This document shows, piece after piece, positions 46,937-59,084 of a stretch of DNA of 64,000 bases; within the stretch, counting starts at the first letter, position 1, and each line of letters begins with the position of its first letter. A program made the translations under genes and the position numbers. The DNA comes from Hormiphora californensis (Eukaryota; Ctenophora; Tentaculata; Cydippida; Pleurobrachiidae). Location of the stretch: contig CM035353.1 of the NCBI GenBank assembly GCA_020137815.1, forward strand, positions 7,843,298 through 7,907,297, in the 5' to 3' direction. A model generated the notes under the pieces. It ran no database searches and was not told where the DNA came from. It was given only the letters and a program-made list of their open reading frames with translations.

Positions 46937-47550
46937 AAGGGGGGGGGGGGGGGGGGGTAGGGTATAGGGGATTGACGGGGGGTCATTGCCCGGCCACCTC
47001 GAGGGAGGGGGAGGTGGGGGGGAGGGAAGACCTTGGGGCTCGGGGCTCCGGTGGGGCGGAAGTACCGGGAGGGGGGGAGGGGGGGCCCCGGGGTGAGAGC
47101 GGGAGCTCTCCCTGTATCCCCCTATGGGGGGGCGAGAGAGGGAGCGGAGGGGGGGGGGGCAAGCGAGATAGAGGGGCGCGCGAGGGAGATACTGAGATGG
47201 GTAGGTGAACAAGGGGATGAGGCGATGGGACGGGGGGTGTGGGGTGGGAGGTAGACGGGGTCGGGGGGGGAAAAGGTGCGGGGTAGGGGGTAAGCAAAGG
47301 TGGTCGGGTGGGGGTAGGGGGCGGTGGGGTATGGGGTAGGTGGGGGCATAGGGGTGGTGGGGGTATAGGGGGGGGGATGGTAAAGTTAGTAATAGTGGGT
47401 ACCGGTATGGGTGGTTTAGGTTAGGTTGGGATTGGGTTTTGTATGGGAGGTGTCTAGGGGGGAGGTAGGGGGTCGGTAAGGGGGTAAGGGGTAGGGAGGG
47501 GGTATATGTGGGTAGGTATAGGTTAGGTATAATGGTGGTTGGGGGTATAT
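46937..47550 (+). repeat. G-rich low-complexity tract
   Basis: A run of 18 G followed by about 600 bp very rich in G on the + strand, at the place where the left arm has a (C)14 run. Minus-strand proline-rich frames are artefacts of composition. Confidence 0.85.
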
Positions 47551-48107
47551 GGTGACAAATGTGGATGTGACAGTGACCCATTTGTCACCATTCTCTTGGA
47601 GCTTCCTACAGGCATAATATGATGTTATGAGAACGGACGTGGCGGGGGGGACAGTGTTGTTTCAAGTCGATTGGAGTATTAAAAGCTTGGGGTCCAAGGT
47701 GGTTAATGCGTTAGGTAGTGGCGGAGGGCATGAGTAAGTCGGTACACCCTCAACGTGACTTTGGAGCGGTCCAAAAACACTACAGCCGATCCGGAATGGC
47801 CATGTTAACAACTAATAAATATATTATATATATGTTCATAAGTGTGTTAACTGGGCATTCCGGATCGGCTAGTAGTGTTTTGGATATATCGGTCTAAGGA
47901 AATTCATAAATTTTATCAAAGCCGAAATCCGCATATTTAGTCAAAAAATGGTGATGGTGACATACCCTAAATGGTCAGATAAGTCACCATGATTACCCCC
48001 CCGCCCTTCACAATGAATCTTTCAAGGGTTTCTTTTTGGATTTGGGTGGCGCTGATGAAAAGACCTTTTTGCCAGTTTCTCCAGAGAAAACTGGCGGTAA
48101 ACCGATA
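47551..48107. repeat. Mirror of the H2A-H3 spacer
   Basis: Reverse complement of 21,640-22,100, including the 46-bp inverted repeat (about 47,772-47,885) with small losses in one arm, and the H2A stem-loop and hairpin region at 48,050-48,095. Confidence 0.8.
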
Positions 48108-48859
<752 letters not shown>

Positions 48860-49246
48860 ATGCCCCGGGCTTGTTCTGGAAAGAAGAGAAGAAGAGAACG
48901 AAGGAGGCAAGAAGCAGCGGGCCGGTCGGAGGAGACAAGAAGCGAGAAAGAGAAGAAGAAGAGGAAGGAGTCTTACTCCATATACATCTACAAGGTCTCA
49001 AAGCAGGTCACCCCTGACACTGGAATCAGCTCCAAGGCCATGTCCATCATGAACTCTTTCGTGAACGACATCTTGAGAGGATCGCCGGAGAGGCCCCTCG
49101 ACGGGACTACTACAACAGCGTTAAGACCATCTCCTCCAGAGAGGTCCAGACCGCCGTCAGGCTGCTTTTGCCCGGTGAATCGCCAAAAACGTGTCTCTGA
49201 GGGAACCAAGGCTGTGACCAAGTACACTTCCTCAACCTCCAAGTAA
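48860..49246 (+). pseudogene. H2B pseudogene (mirror copy)
   Basis: Counterpart of the H2B at 20,409. The frame happens to stay open by chance compensation over most of its length, but the tail ([20 protein letters not shown]) and the alpha-2/alpha-3 region are frameshifted ([16 protein letters not shown] in place of [16 protein letters not shown]), so no histone fold could form. The hairpin and stem-loop follow at 49,260-49,302. Confidence 0.9.
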
Positions 49247-49421
49247 ACTGGAGAGATACGTCGGTTTTATAAAAACGGCAAAAAGGCTTTTTTCAAAGCC
49301 ACCCAATTTTAAAAAGAAACATGACAGTACCTCTTTCCGAGATCCTTGCTGTACGGTTAGTTAAACAGGAATCTGAGCTGGAGGGTTCGTGCAGTGAACA
49401 CCATGACTTTATAGATCTATA

Positions 49422-52400
49422 CAGGGTGGTGAACTGCAGTCGGTTTGCTAGTCGCGAGCGTGTGCGAGACAAGCAAACACGTCAAGGTTCATTAACAAGC
49501 ATGCTGCTCAGTCAGTCATTTAGATTTAATACACAATGTAAGGATACACGTAATAGGTGAGACTCTTGCCGTCACCCTCGTTCAAGTCCCGTGAAAAACG
49601 GAGCAGTACACGCAAACTGATGCCCATTTTCCTCGCGTGACCCGATTCAGCAGTTTGAGACACCAACTCTTAGGGGGCCATATCTCAGGAACCAGACAAG
49701 ATAGGAAAAATCGCCGTTTAACGAGGCGTACAGTTTTTAATCTAGTTTACCACTGTACGGCCGTTTCACTCTCGACCTAAAACAAAAATCGCAAACCCAC
49801 AAAACTTCAAAATAATGAAATTCGCATCTCGCATGTCGTGTTGCATGTCGTGTTGCATGTCGTGTCAGTTATTGACGCGCTCGCGTTCAACTCTCACACA
49901 GAGCTGCAGAACAGGCGGGAAACATCGAGGAGTAGAGAGAGGGTCGGTGCCGAATCAAATATTTCTTGATCTTGATCTACTCCATCTCTCAGCTACCTAC
50001 CCCTCATCAACTCGATCCTCAGCACCCTACCCCTCATCTACTCCATCTTTCAGCTACCCTACCCCTCATCTACTCCACTTAGCTACCCTACCCTTTATAG
50101 TATCTTCAGCTACCTACTCCTCATCTACTCCCATCTCTTAGCTTCCCTATTAGGGAAGCATAAAGATGGAAACGATTAGGGGTAGGGAATCCCTATCCAT
50201 AATCGTTCCATCTCTATGCTCCCTAGCCCTCATCAACTCCATCTTTAGCTCCCTACCCTAATCTAGTCCATCTCTCGTACCCTATCCTCATCTATCCATC
50301 TCTCAGCTACCCTACCTCCATTTACTCCACTCTCAGCTACCTACCTCCCGTTTACTCCATCTTCAGCTTCCCTACTCATTTATCCATCTCTCAGCTTCCC
50401 TACTCCCATTTACTCCATCGCTTACCTTCCCACCCCCATTTACTCATCTCTCAGCTTCCTACCTCCCATTTACTCCATCTCTCAGCTTACCTACCTCCCA
50501 TTTACTCCATATCTCAGCTCCCTACCTGCCATTTACTCCATCTTCAGCTACCTACCTCCCATTTACTCCATCTCTAGCTTACCTCCCATTTACTCCATCT
50601 CTCAGCTTCCCTACCTCCCATCACTCCATCTCTCAGCTTCCTACCTCCCATTTCTCCATTCTCAGCTACCCTACTCCCATTCACTCCATCTCTCAGCTAC
50701 CCACCTCCATTTACTCATCTCTCAGCTCCCTACCTCCCATTACCCCATCCTCAGCTCCCACCTCCATTTACTTCACCCTACCTCCATTTACTCCATCTCT
50801 CAGCTACCCTACCTCCCATTACTCCATCTCTCGATACTACACTCCCATTTACTCCATCTCTCAGCTACCTACCTCCCATTTACTCCATCTCCATCCCTAC
50901 CTCCCATTACCCATCACTCAGCTTCTCACCTCCCATTTACCCACTCTCAGCTCCCTACCTCCCATAATCCATCTCTCAGCTACCCTACCTCCCATTTACT
51001 CATCTCCACTCACCCCTTACTCCATTCTCACTCCTCCATCTACACCTCCCAGACCTCCTTTACGCCATTAACTTCCTACCTCCCATTTACTCCATCTCTC
51101 AGCTTCCTACCCTCATTTACTCCATCTCTCAGCGACCTACCTCCCCTATTACTACATCTCTCAGCTTCCTTACCTCCCATAAATACTCCATCTTCAGCTT
51201 CCCTACCTCCCATTTACTCCATCTCTCAGCTTCCCTACATCCCATTTACTCCATCTCAGCTGCCCTACCTCCATTTACTACACTCTCCGCTTCCTTGGTT
51301 ACGAAGTCACCCCTATTATTGCTATAGCGCAGGGGGGAATTTCATTACCAAAGTTCCCTACCTCCCATTTCCCCATCTCTCATTACCTAACATCCTACCC
51401 TGAGCGATGGAGTAAGATGGGAGGTAGGGAAGATGAGAGATGGAGTAAATGCCAAATGGGAGGTAGGGAAGTGAGAGATGGAGAAATGGGAGGTAGGTAG
51501 CGAGAGATGGAGTAAATGGGAGGTAGGGGTAGCTGAGAGATGGAATAAATGGGAGGTAGGGAAGCTGAGAGATGGAGTAAATGGGAGGGTGGGTAGCGGA
51601 GAGAGGAGTAAATGAGAGGTAGGGAAGCTAGAAATGGAGTAAATGGGAGGTAGGGTAGCTGAGAGATGGAGTAAATGGAAGGTAATGGTAGCTGGAGAGG
51701 GAGTAAATGGAGGTAGGGGGAAAGAGGAGAGATGGAGGAAATGGAGGTAGGGAAGCGAGAGATGGAGTAAATGGGAGGTAGGTAAGTGAGAGAGGAGGTA
51801 AAGTACAAATGGGAGGTAGGGTAGCTGAGAGATGGAGTAAATGGCAGGTAGGGAAGCTGAGATATGGAGTAAATGGGAGGTAGGTAAGCTGAGAGATGGA
51901 GTAAATGGGAGGTAGGGAAGCTGAGAGATGGAGTAAATGGGAGGTAGGGAAGGTAAGCGATGGAGTAAATGGGAGGTAGGGAAGCTGAGAGATGGAGTAA
52001 ATGGGAGGTAGGGAAGCTGAGAGATGGAGTAAACGGGAGGTAGGGTAGCTGAGAGATGGAGTAAATGGGAGGTAGGGTAGCTGAGAGATGGAGTAGATGA
52101 GGAGTAGGGTAGCGGAGAGATGGACTAGATTAGGGGTAGGGTAGCTGAAAGATGGAGTTGATGAGGGCTAGGGAAGCATAGAGATGGAAACGATTATGGA
52201 TAGGGATTCCCTACCCCTAATCGTTTCCATCTTTATGCTTCCCTAATAGGGAAGCTGAGAGATGGAGTAGATGAGGAGTAGGGTAGCTGAGAGATGGACT
52301 AGATAAGGGGTAGGGTAGCTGAAAGATGGAGTAGATGAGGGGTAGGGTAGCTGAAAGATGGAGTAGATGAGGGGTAGGGTAGCTGAGAGATCGAGTTGAT

Positions 52401-52993
52401 GAGGGGTAGGATAGCTGAGAGATGGAGTAGATCAAGATCAAGAAATATTTGATTCGGCACCGACCCTCTCTCTACTCCTCGATGTTTCCCGCCATGTTCT
52501 GCAGCTGCTGTGTGAGAGTTGAACGAGAGCGCGTCAATAACATGACACGACATGCAACACGACATGCAACACGACATGCGAGATGCGAATTTCATTATTT
52601 TGAAGTTTTGTGGGGTTGCGATTTTTGTTTTAGGTCGGAGAGTGAAACAGCCGGTACAGTGGTAAACTAGATTAAAAACTGTACGCCTCGTTAGACGGCG
52701 ATTTTTCCTATCTTGTCTGGTTCCTGAGATATGGCCCCCTAAAGAGTTGGTGTCTCAAACTGCTGAATCGGGGTCACGCGAGGAAAATGGGCATCAGTTT
52801 GCGTGTACTGCTCCGTTTTTCACGGGACTTGAACGAGGGTGACGGCAAGAGTCTCACCTATTACATGGTATCCATACATTGTGTATTAAATCTAAAATGA
52901 CTGAGCAGCATGCTTGTTAATGAACCTTGACGTGTTTGCTTGTCTCGCAAGCGCGCTCGCGACTAGCAAACACGACATGCAGTTCACACCCTG
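49422..52993. mobile_element. 3.57-kb palindromic insertion with 31-bp minisatellite arms
   Basis: Ends CAGGGTGGTGAACTGCA and TGCAGTTCACACCCTG with TATA duplications (49418-49421, 52994-52997); the left arm at about 20,225 has the uninterrupted site. The two arms meet near 51,395 and consist mainly of a ~31-bp unit, on the right gagatggagtaaatgggagg then tagggaagct. The left arm shows far more unit-to-unit base losses than the outer right arm. A short repeat cgtgttgcatgt lies near each end. No gene. Confidence 0.83.
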
Positions 52994-52997
52994 TATA

Positions 52998-54350
52998 TGG
53001 GGGGGGGGGGGGCCTGCCGCAAGAATCTCATGCCTCATTCGCGATTTTCAGGGTAGCTGAGATTTTTGAGATTTGCGATTTTTGGCCAAAAACCGTGAGA
53101 TTATTGAGAAAAATGAGGAAAATTTGCGATTTTTCCATCCAAAAATTCGGGATAGAAACAATCCTTGTGTTTTTTCCGAAAAATCGAAATTCTGAATAGA
53201 AATTTTCTATGTTCTAATACAAAAGTTAATAAGAAGCTTAGAATGTGACAATGACCTAATTAGGTTATTAAATTAATAGTATGGTCTGGTTTTCAGCTAA
53301 AAAATATGACGAAAAACCGAGTATTGGCAGAAAAAAATTGTGCAAATTTACCACAAAAATCTCAAAAATCTCAAACGTAATTGAGCAAATTTTCCCAAAA
53401 ATCTCAAAAATCTCATCGGCCAAAAATACCGTGTGCGGCAAAAAAAATCCCCCCCTAGACCACCATAGTTGCCGATGTGGTGGAGAGCTGTAACTTGGCA
53501 GGGTTGCTCCACTATGTCTATCTTGATCCTGATAGAAAAATCAGAGCTCTAGCTCAAAATTCATTTTCATGAACGGAATGAACATTGTCATTCATTCCAG
53601 GAAAAAATATTTTCCGGTTCAAAATTTAACCAATTATGTTTGGCTATCGATTAGCTTTCCAATGTGACCAAGATCAGCTAAATTGGACAACCACAAGAGA
53701 CACAGTGTCATGTTTCTTAAAGTTAGTCAGGTCATGTGATCTTCACTGAATCGTTGATCGTGTTCAGTATTACGAATTGGTCTAAGTGGTAGAGAATCAC
53801 GTATCACATCTGCTAATGAGGGATGACGATGCTGATTGGTAATCAGATCTGTAGCTCTTTGATAAATGTCCTCTTTCCTCGAATCACATCACCCTGTATT
53901 GGTACACATACCCAATTAGCGGCCATGATACGAGATTCCTTTGCCCATTGGCCCGATTAGCAATCCCGGAAACTCAACGATTCGGTGAAGATCACATGAC
54001 CTGACTAACTTAAAGCAACATGACACTGTGTCTCTTGTGGTTGTCCAATTTAGCTGATCTTGGTCACATTGGAAAGCAAATCGATAGCCAAACATAATTA
54101 GTTAAATTTTGGACCGGAAAATATTTTTTCCTGGAATGAATGACAATGTTCATTCCGTTCATGAAAATGAATTTTGAGCTAGAGCTCTGATTTTTCTATC
54201 AGGATCAAGATAGACATAGTGGAGCAACCCTGCCAAGTTACAGCTCTCCACCACATCGGCAACTATGGTGGTCTAGGGGGGGTATTTTTTTTGCCGCACA
54301 CGGTAGGGTAGCTGAGGTTCTTGCGAGATTCTTGCGGCAGGCCCCCCCCC
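52998..54350. mobile_element. 1.35-kb foldback insertion adjoining the previous one
   Basis: Ends in G-run plus GGCCTGCCGCAAGAATCTC and its complement, with TATA on both sides. Inner arms of about 240 bp (53,460-53,700 and 54,015-54,265, core ggagcaaccctgccaagtta) surround a unique centre near 53,870. No gene. Confidence 0.82.
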
Positions 54351-54520
54351 TATATCTAGATGCGTTGAGAGTTATAGTCGACCCCCATCGACTGTTTGTT
54401 ACGCGGAAGGATAATTTCATTACCAACATCGACTGTTATACCTCTATTTCTGTCAAATTAGGCCCCATATTAGTTTTGGTGGCGTCAGACCCCGTTTTGG
54501 TCTTTGGGCTTTTTAGAATA
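54351..54520. repeat. End of the right mirror arm
   Basis: Reverse complement of about 20,060-20,228 (from tatatctaga to ccgttttggtcttt). Beyond it the mirror relation ends. Confidence 0.85.
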
Positions 54521-55461
54521 ATGAATGCGTTGGTGACTTTCCAGGGCACAGACCCGGAAATGAGAAAACAAAATGAGAAATAGGGGGTTTTCAAGGGTAT
54601 AGGGGTTTAGGGAATTGTTTGGGTATCCTATCCAACAAGTTTCAGGTACCAGAAATTTTCGGGCGATTTTTGTGACTACTCAAAAATGAGTCTAATCTCG
54701 TAGCATATCGAACAACATTATATGAATGGCAGTTTCACCTTTTAAACCAAATTCTGTGGCTTCTTTCAAGCCAGGATCTGTCTTAAAATTGTACGACAGA
54801 TGTCAAAATCTAAGCGGTAACTCAAATAGGTGACCTGTAATTTTTAGTTAACATTGGTCCTTCTGACACGCCAAAAAGTGAAAAAAGTTCGCTGGACAGG
54901 AAGTTTGGCTTTTCTAACAATGAAACTCTGATTTACCTCTATCCGACCCTAGTGGCATTTGTTTGCCAGTGTACAGGGGTTCTCGATACGAAGCCTTTAG
55001 ATTTTGTCCTTCCGATACGCAAATGTCGAAATAGCTCAAACTAGTGCAGCCTGTAGATTCAGTAAAGGGGGTTGAAACTGTAGTTAGGGAAAAAAGCCGT
55101 GAGACTGAAAAAAAAATGGGAAACAAGCTAATTCCTTCACCAATGTGTCCCCAAGGGTCTCCTAGAACACCACTGAGTTTTTTCGAATCCGGCATGAGGT
55201 GCAACATTTCCAAGCGTTAAAATAAATCTATCAAAAAAAGTTTAAAAAATCAAAAAAAGTTCCAAAAAAATCAAAAACGATCAAATAAAATAAAAAAATG
55301 ATCAAAACCCGATCAAAAAAATTTTTTTTAAATTAAAAACGATCAAAAAAATCAAAAAAGATAAAAAAAAATCAAAAAAGATTAAAAAAAAACGACCAAA
55401 AAAATCAACAATTTTGAAAATCCTGGGTATGGTTGTATGAGTGAGAGATGGAATGGGGATA
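54521..55461. other. Unassigned AT-rich region
   Basis: No gene recognised. 55,225-55,415 is a tract of aaaaaatcaaaaa words. Confidence 0.5.
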
Positions 55462-55737
55462 AAAAATCGAGGGATTTCTTTGTGGTATTTGGGTGGCTTT
55501 AAAAAAAGCCGTTGTTTCTGAAAGCAAAGTTACTTTCAGAAGATGTGAACAATGTCACCGTTTACTTCTTAGCCTTCTTGGGGGTAGCCTTCTTCGCAGT
55601 TGGCTTCTTCTTGGCTGCAGCAGTCTTCTTCTTCGGGGCAGCCTTCTTGGGGGTAGCAGTCTTCTTGGCGCCGGCTTTCTTGGCAGCAGGTTTCTTGGCA
55701 GCGGGCTTCTTTACTGCAGCAGCCAGTTTGAAAGATC
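55462..55737 (-). pseudogene. 5'-truncated H1 tail copy with intact 3' end
   Basis: Direct copy of about 29,574-29,918: purine element, stem-loop (one base changed), hairpin, stop (55,562) and the Lys/Ala tail with about 60-100 bp of tail deleted. It breaks off at the end of the globular domain (GSFKL region) and runs into G-rich DNA. It cannot encode H1. Confidence 0.9.
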
Positions 55738-55904
55738 GGGAGGGGGGGGGGGGAGGGGGCGGCTGAAGTTTTTGAAGTCGACTTCAAAAACTTCAAAAAC
55801 TAAAAAGGGTAGGAAAATTCAAAAACTTATAAACCAGGAAATGATCGAAATTTCGGCTTGATTTTAGTCAGACAACCTACAATCCTAGATAACTGATCCA
55901 GTTG

Positions 55905-56370
55905 ACACTGAAGTAACGGGTGACAACTAAAAATCTGGACATTTTTCTGTGAGCTCTAGCGCCGGTCTCGTTTGAGATACAGCTTCGGGCTAGTGATAGA
56001 ACGAATTTTCAGACAATTTTGAATCAGAATTGACATTAACGGAGTGTGAAACAAAGTTAATTTCGTTCAAAATTGTCTGAAAAATCATTCTATCGCTGCC
56101 CCGAAGCTGTATCTCAAAAAGAACAGGCGCTAGAGGTGCTAGAAAAGTGTGTAAATTTCACGTAATACATGCTTTGGTGGGTCAAGAGGAAATGATGCGA
56201 TATGGCAATGAAAATGAACTTTTTAGTCTTTCCCGTTGTGTTATTCTGATTCAAAATTGTCTGAAAAATCGTTCTATCACTGGCCTGAAGCTGTATCTCA
56301 AACGGGGACGGCGCTAGAGCTCACAGAAAAGTGTCCAGATTTTTAGTTGTCACCCGTTATGTATTATACA
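55905..56370. mobile_element. Foldback element with ~120-bp ends
   Basis: Ends gtgacaactaaaaatctgg...cagacaattttgaatcag return inverted at 56,235-56,365; a third related segment lies between (56,065-56,110). No gene. Confidence 0.8.
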
Positions 56371-57220
56371 TGTGTAATGTGTATTAAGGAATTCGTCTAC
56401 AAAATCAAATCACCAACTCACTATATGTACTGCATGGCAGCAAAGAAGAGAGACAAACCACTAGGAACATCAGGTGTGATTAACAGTTGCATGGCAGCTC
56501 AGTGTGAGGACGCAGTGTGAATCAGTATCATCATATGAACCTAGTGGTTTGGGAGGCCAAGGGCTCGTATAACAGTATTATATACTGACACACAATTTAA
56601 AAAAATCAACAATAAAATTAAAATTAAAAAATCAACTATTCAAGATATGGATTCCCACTCCGCCCCTGTTCCCACTCCGGCACCACGCCCTTCAACACTA
56701 AGGAATGTAGATCGTTCTAAGGCCTACAGAGAGCAGCAACTGTGCGACATTGAAGAGGAGGGAGAATGAGAGCCAGCCAAAACTTTACCCCCACCCGGGG
56801 CCCCCACCCGCTCTAAGAACAGATTCCCATTCAGGAAGAGACTAGTTGTTATTATAAAGAGCAGAATTAAGACGAAGTCTGGTCCTTTTCTCAGGACTCA
56901 GGATGAGGGTGAAGAGAACACTAAACACTCTCCCCAAAACTCCAAGAAAACGTCAGAGGACTTTAGAACTGGTAGCCCAAAAGGCAGGAATGCGGTTGGT
57001 GAAACCGAGAAACTTTGCCACCTAGCCCAACTTTACCAGGTTTTATCAGGTGACAATCTAGACGTCTGGTGAATGTATACATCATTGCATAAAAAGCATA
57101 TATAGGGCCATATATAAAATATATTAGTAGTAAAGTGCACTGCATGAAAACACTGTTAGCTAAATAAATAGTTCGGCTGCACAGATGCAAAGGAGTCGTG
57201 TAGTGACCCGACGACCTGGA
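56371..57220 (+). pseudogene. Degenerate gag-like repeat fragment 1
   Basis: An open stretch from ATG at 56,648 (MDSHSAPVPTPAPRPSTLRN) ends after about 40 codons. The 3' part, cgcctggt-like then gaatgtata, cggctgcacagatgcaaagg and gacccgacgacctgg, recurs at 57,640, 58,830, 59,320 and 60,910. Part of a multi-copy element. Confidence 0.5.
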
Positions 57221-57660
57221 CCGTCATTTGAAGAGAGAGAACTGGGTGAATCCTCAGATTTTTCACGACCCGATTTATTACGTTTCAACCATCTATAATC
57301 CAACATTTTTATACATGTATTGGAATTTTTATACATGTATAGGAATATGTATTACAATTGAAATTATCAAGTCTAACCTTCCTTTGTACAGGACTAACAT
57401 GAACGACACACCTGTACCCATCGAGATGGACAGGATTTTTCCTTATATTTTCTTATATCATAAGGAGAGGACCCAACTGAGTCAAGAGAAGAGAGAGGAA
57501 CGACTGCGTAAAGACCGAGAGAGGAAAAGGGAGAAAAGTGCCCCTCGTCCCACTGGTACCCCATCAGTACACGTACGAGGAAGAAGGGAAGGCTTTGACG
57601 AAACATTCTCTCAAAGTCTACCTACCACACCTACCACCATCTAGACGCCTGGTAAATGTA
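57221..57660 (+). pseudogene. Degenerate gag-like repeat fragment 2
   Basis: Begins cgacccgatttattacgtt, has an acceptor-like cctttgtacag before gactaacATG (57,400), and encodes a basic region ERTQLSQEKREERLRKDRER. The same blocks recur at 60,100-60,240 and 60,745-60,905. Protein family not identified. Confidence 0.5.
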
Positions 57661-57869
57661 TAAAATTATTAAAAGCATATATAAAATATATTAGTATAAA
57701 ATGCACTACATGAAAGGTGCAAACACTGTTTTTATAGGGTTTATAGGTACACTGACCATCTTGCATGTGGAGATCCCTGGCTGTCACCCTTTCATCACCC
57801 GACGATTTTATAATGAATTTGTATATTATGAAGTATTCCGATATTATATAGAGACCATGACCAGGAGGG

Positions 57870-58205
57870 GCCTTACAGAATGAAAGATAAGCGATGTTCT
57901 TTCTATCTGCAAGTATTTTGAGGTTCCGAACTTTTGACATAAGACGAAATGCGTCGATACCTGGATTATTACTAGGGCACATGTTGCACAAATCGAGAAT
58001 TTGAATCTTTGGGCACATCTGCATTATTTCAGGAAGACATCTTTTCATAGAAATTGAGAAAGAACTACAAAATAATTCCTGTAGATTTGGCATTCGGTCA
58101 AGAAGACTCAATAATTGTGATGACAATTCGGGATCTGGCATGCCAAACTTTCTATTCAACGACAAATGAGTTAGTTTAGGGAACACTGACAGTTGATGAA
58201 ACTTG
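57870..58205 (-). pseudogene. Leucine-rich repeat-like coding fragment
   Basis: The minus-strand frame includes FPKLTHLSLNRKFG, MPNLQELFCSSFSI, CPKIQILDLCNMC and VRNLKILADRKN, spaced like F-box/LRR repeats. It has no start of its own, and on both sides the frame runs through repeat sequence, so it is probably an exon fragment or captured piece. Host protein unknown. Confidence 0.5.
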
Positions 58206-58289
58206 TTTGCTAAAATTGCCACAAACCTAGTACGAGAGTTTGGAAAACAGAATCGACCCCTTTGGAGTTCTATACATGCATCGATACAA

Positions 58290-58460
58290 ATCGACCCCTT
58301 CGAAGGGGCCTTCCAGTGGACCCCGATTTTAAGCAAGACGATATACAACTTAATTAAACTCAAAACTTGGAGAGGAGATCTGGGATCTTCACCTGATGGC
58401 TTAATAGGTGACAATGGACCTTGTGTCGAAATTAAATGTCCATTCAAGCAGAGAGATTGA
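58290..58460 (+). pseudogene. YqaJ-type nuclease domain fragment
   Basis: The + frame reads SSPDGLIGDNGPCVEIKCPF, the conserved core of YqaJ-like exonuclease domains (SPDG...EIKCP) found in transposon- and virus-derived proteins of invertebrates. Only about 45 residues remain before TGA at 58,458. It overlaps, on the other strand, the tail of the leucine-rich frame. Confidence 0.65.
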
Positions 58461-59084
58461 TCGGCTAAAGAGTGGGTGGAGAAGTTCCAAAAACCACATA
58501 ACATTGAAAGGTAGGGCCATGGGTTATATAGTTGTTAGAGAAACCCCATGGTATAGAACTAATCTAAACTAAGAAAACAGATTCATTTATTTGAAACTGT
58601 TATTATAATAGGGAAGAAATGATAGATTAGGAGACTCGGGATGTGAGTTTTCAGCCCAAAGGGAGAAGAAGAAGAGGCGATACAGTTAGGAAAGATTTCC
58701 GTTATATGGTTATGTGCGCGGAAATGAATCTGCACGACAAAGATGATTAAAATACATAATATAAACTGGTAAGATCTTACCTATATTCCACTATCATTTG
58801 TAGCATGCATAGAAACTGTAAATTCCTGTGCAGTCGGCTGCACATATAATGCAAAGGAGTCCGGACCGGTCACATTTGTTAGAAATAAGTTCGAATTGCG
58901 CTGTAATGCGCTACTTTTTAGAGAAAGGACCGCCACGCTCCACTGTAGCAGAGCTCGATTGAGCTGAGACGCAGATCGGGAACTCAACCCGCTGCAACCG
59001 CGACCAACAACTCAGATTTTTCTTGACCCGATAGCATTCGTTTTAGAAACGGTTTTCTTTTTCAGATTATTAACATAACCTTGC

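Noticed and set aside
46904-47581. 225-residue proline-rich frame on the minus strand
   Set aside because: A product of the G-rich composition. The left-arm counterpart has only a C run here.
49815-52595. Ser/Pro/Tyr/Leu-rich frames
   Set aside because: Translations of the ~31-bp minisatellite in a palindromic insertion.
57641-58504. A single 287-residue leucine-rich repeat gene on the minus strand
   Set aside because: Only the middle third looks like leucine-rich repeats. One end is antisense to a YqaJ fragment and the other is antisense to dispersed repeat, so it is kept only as a fragment.
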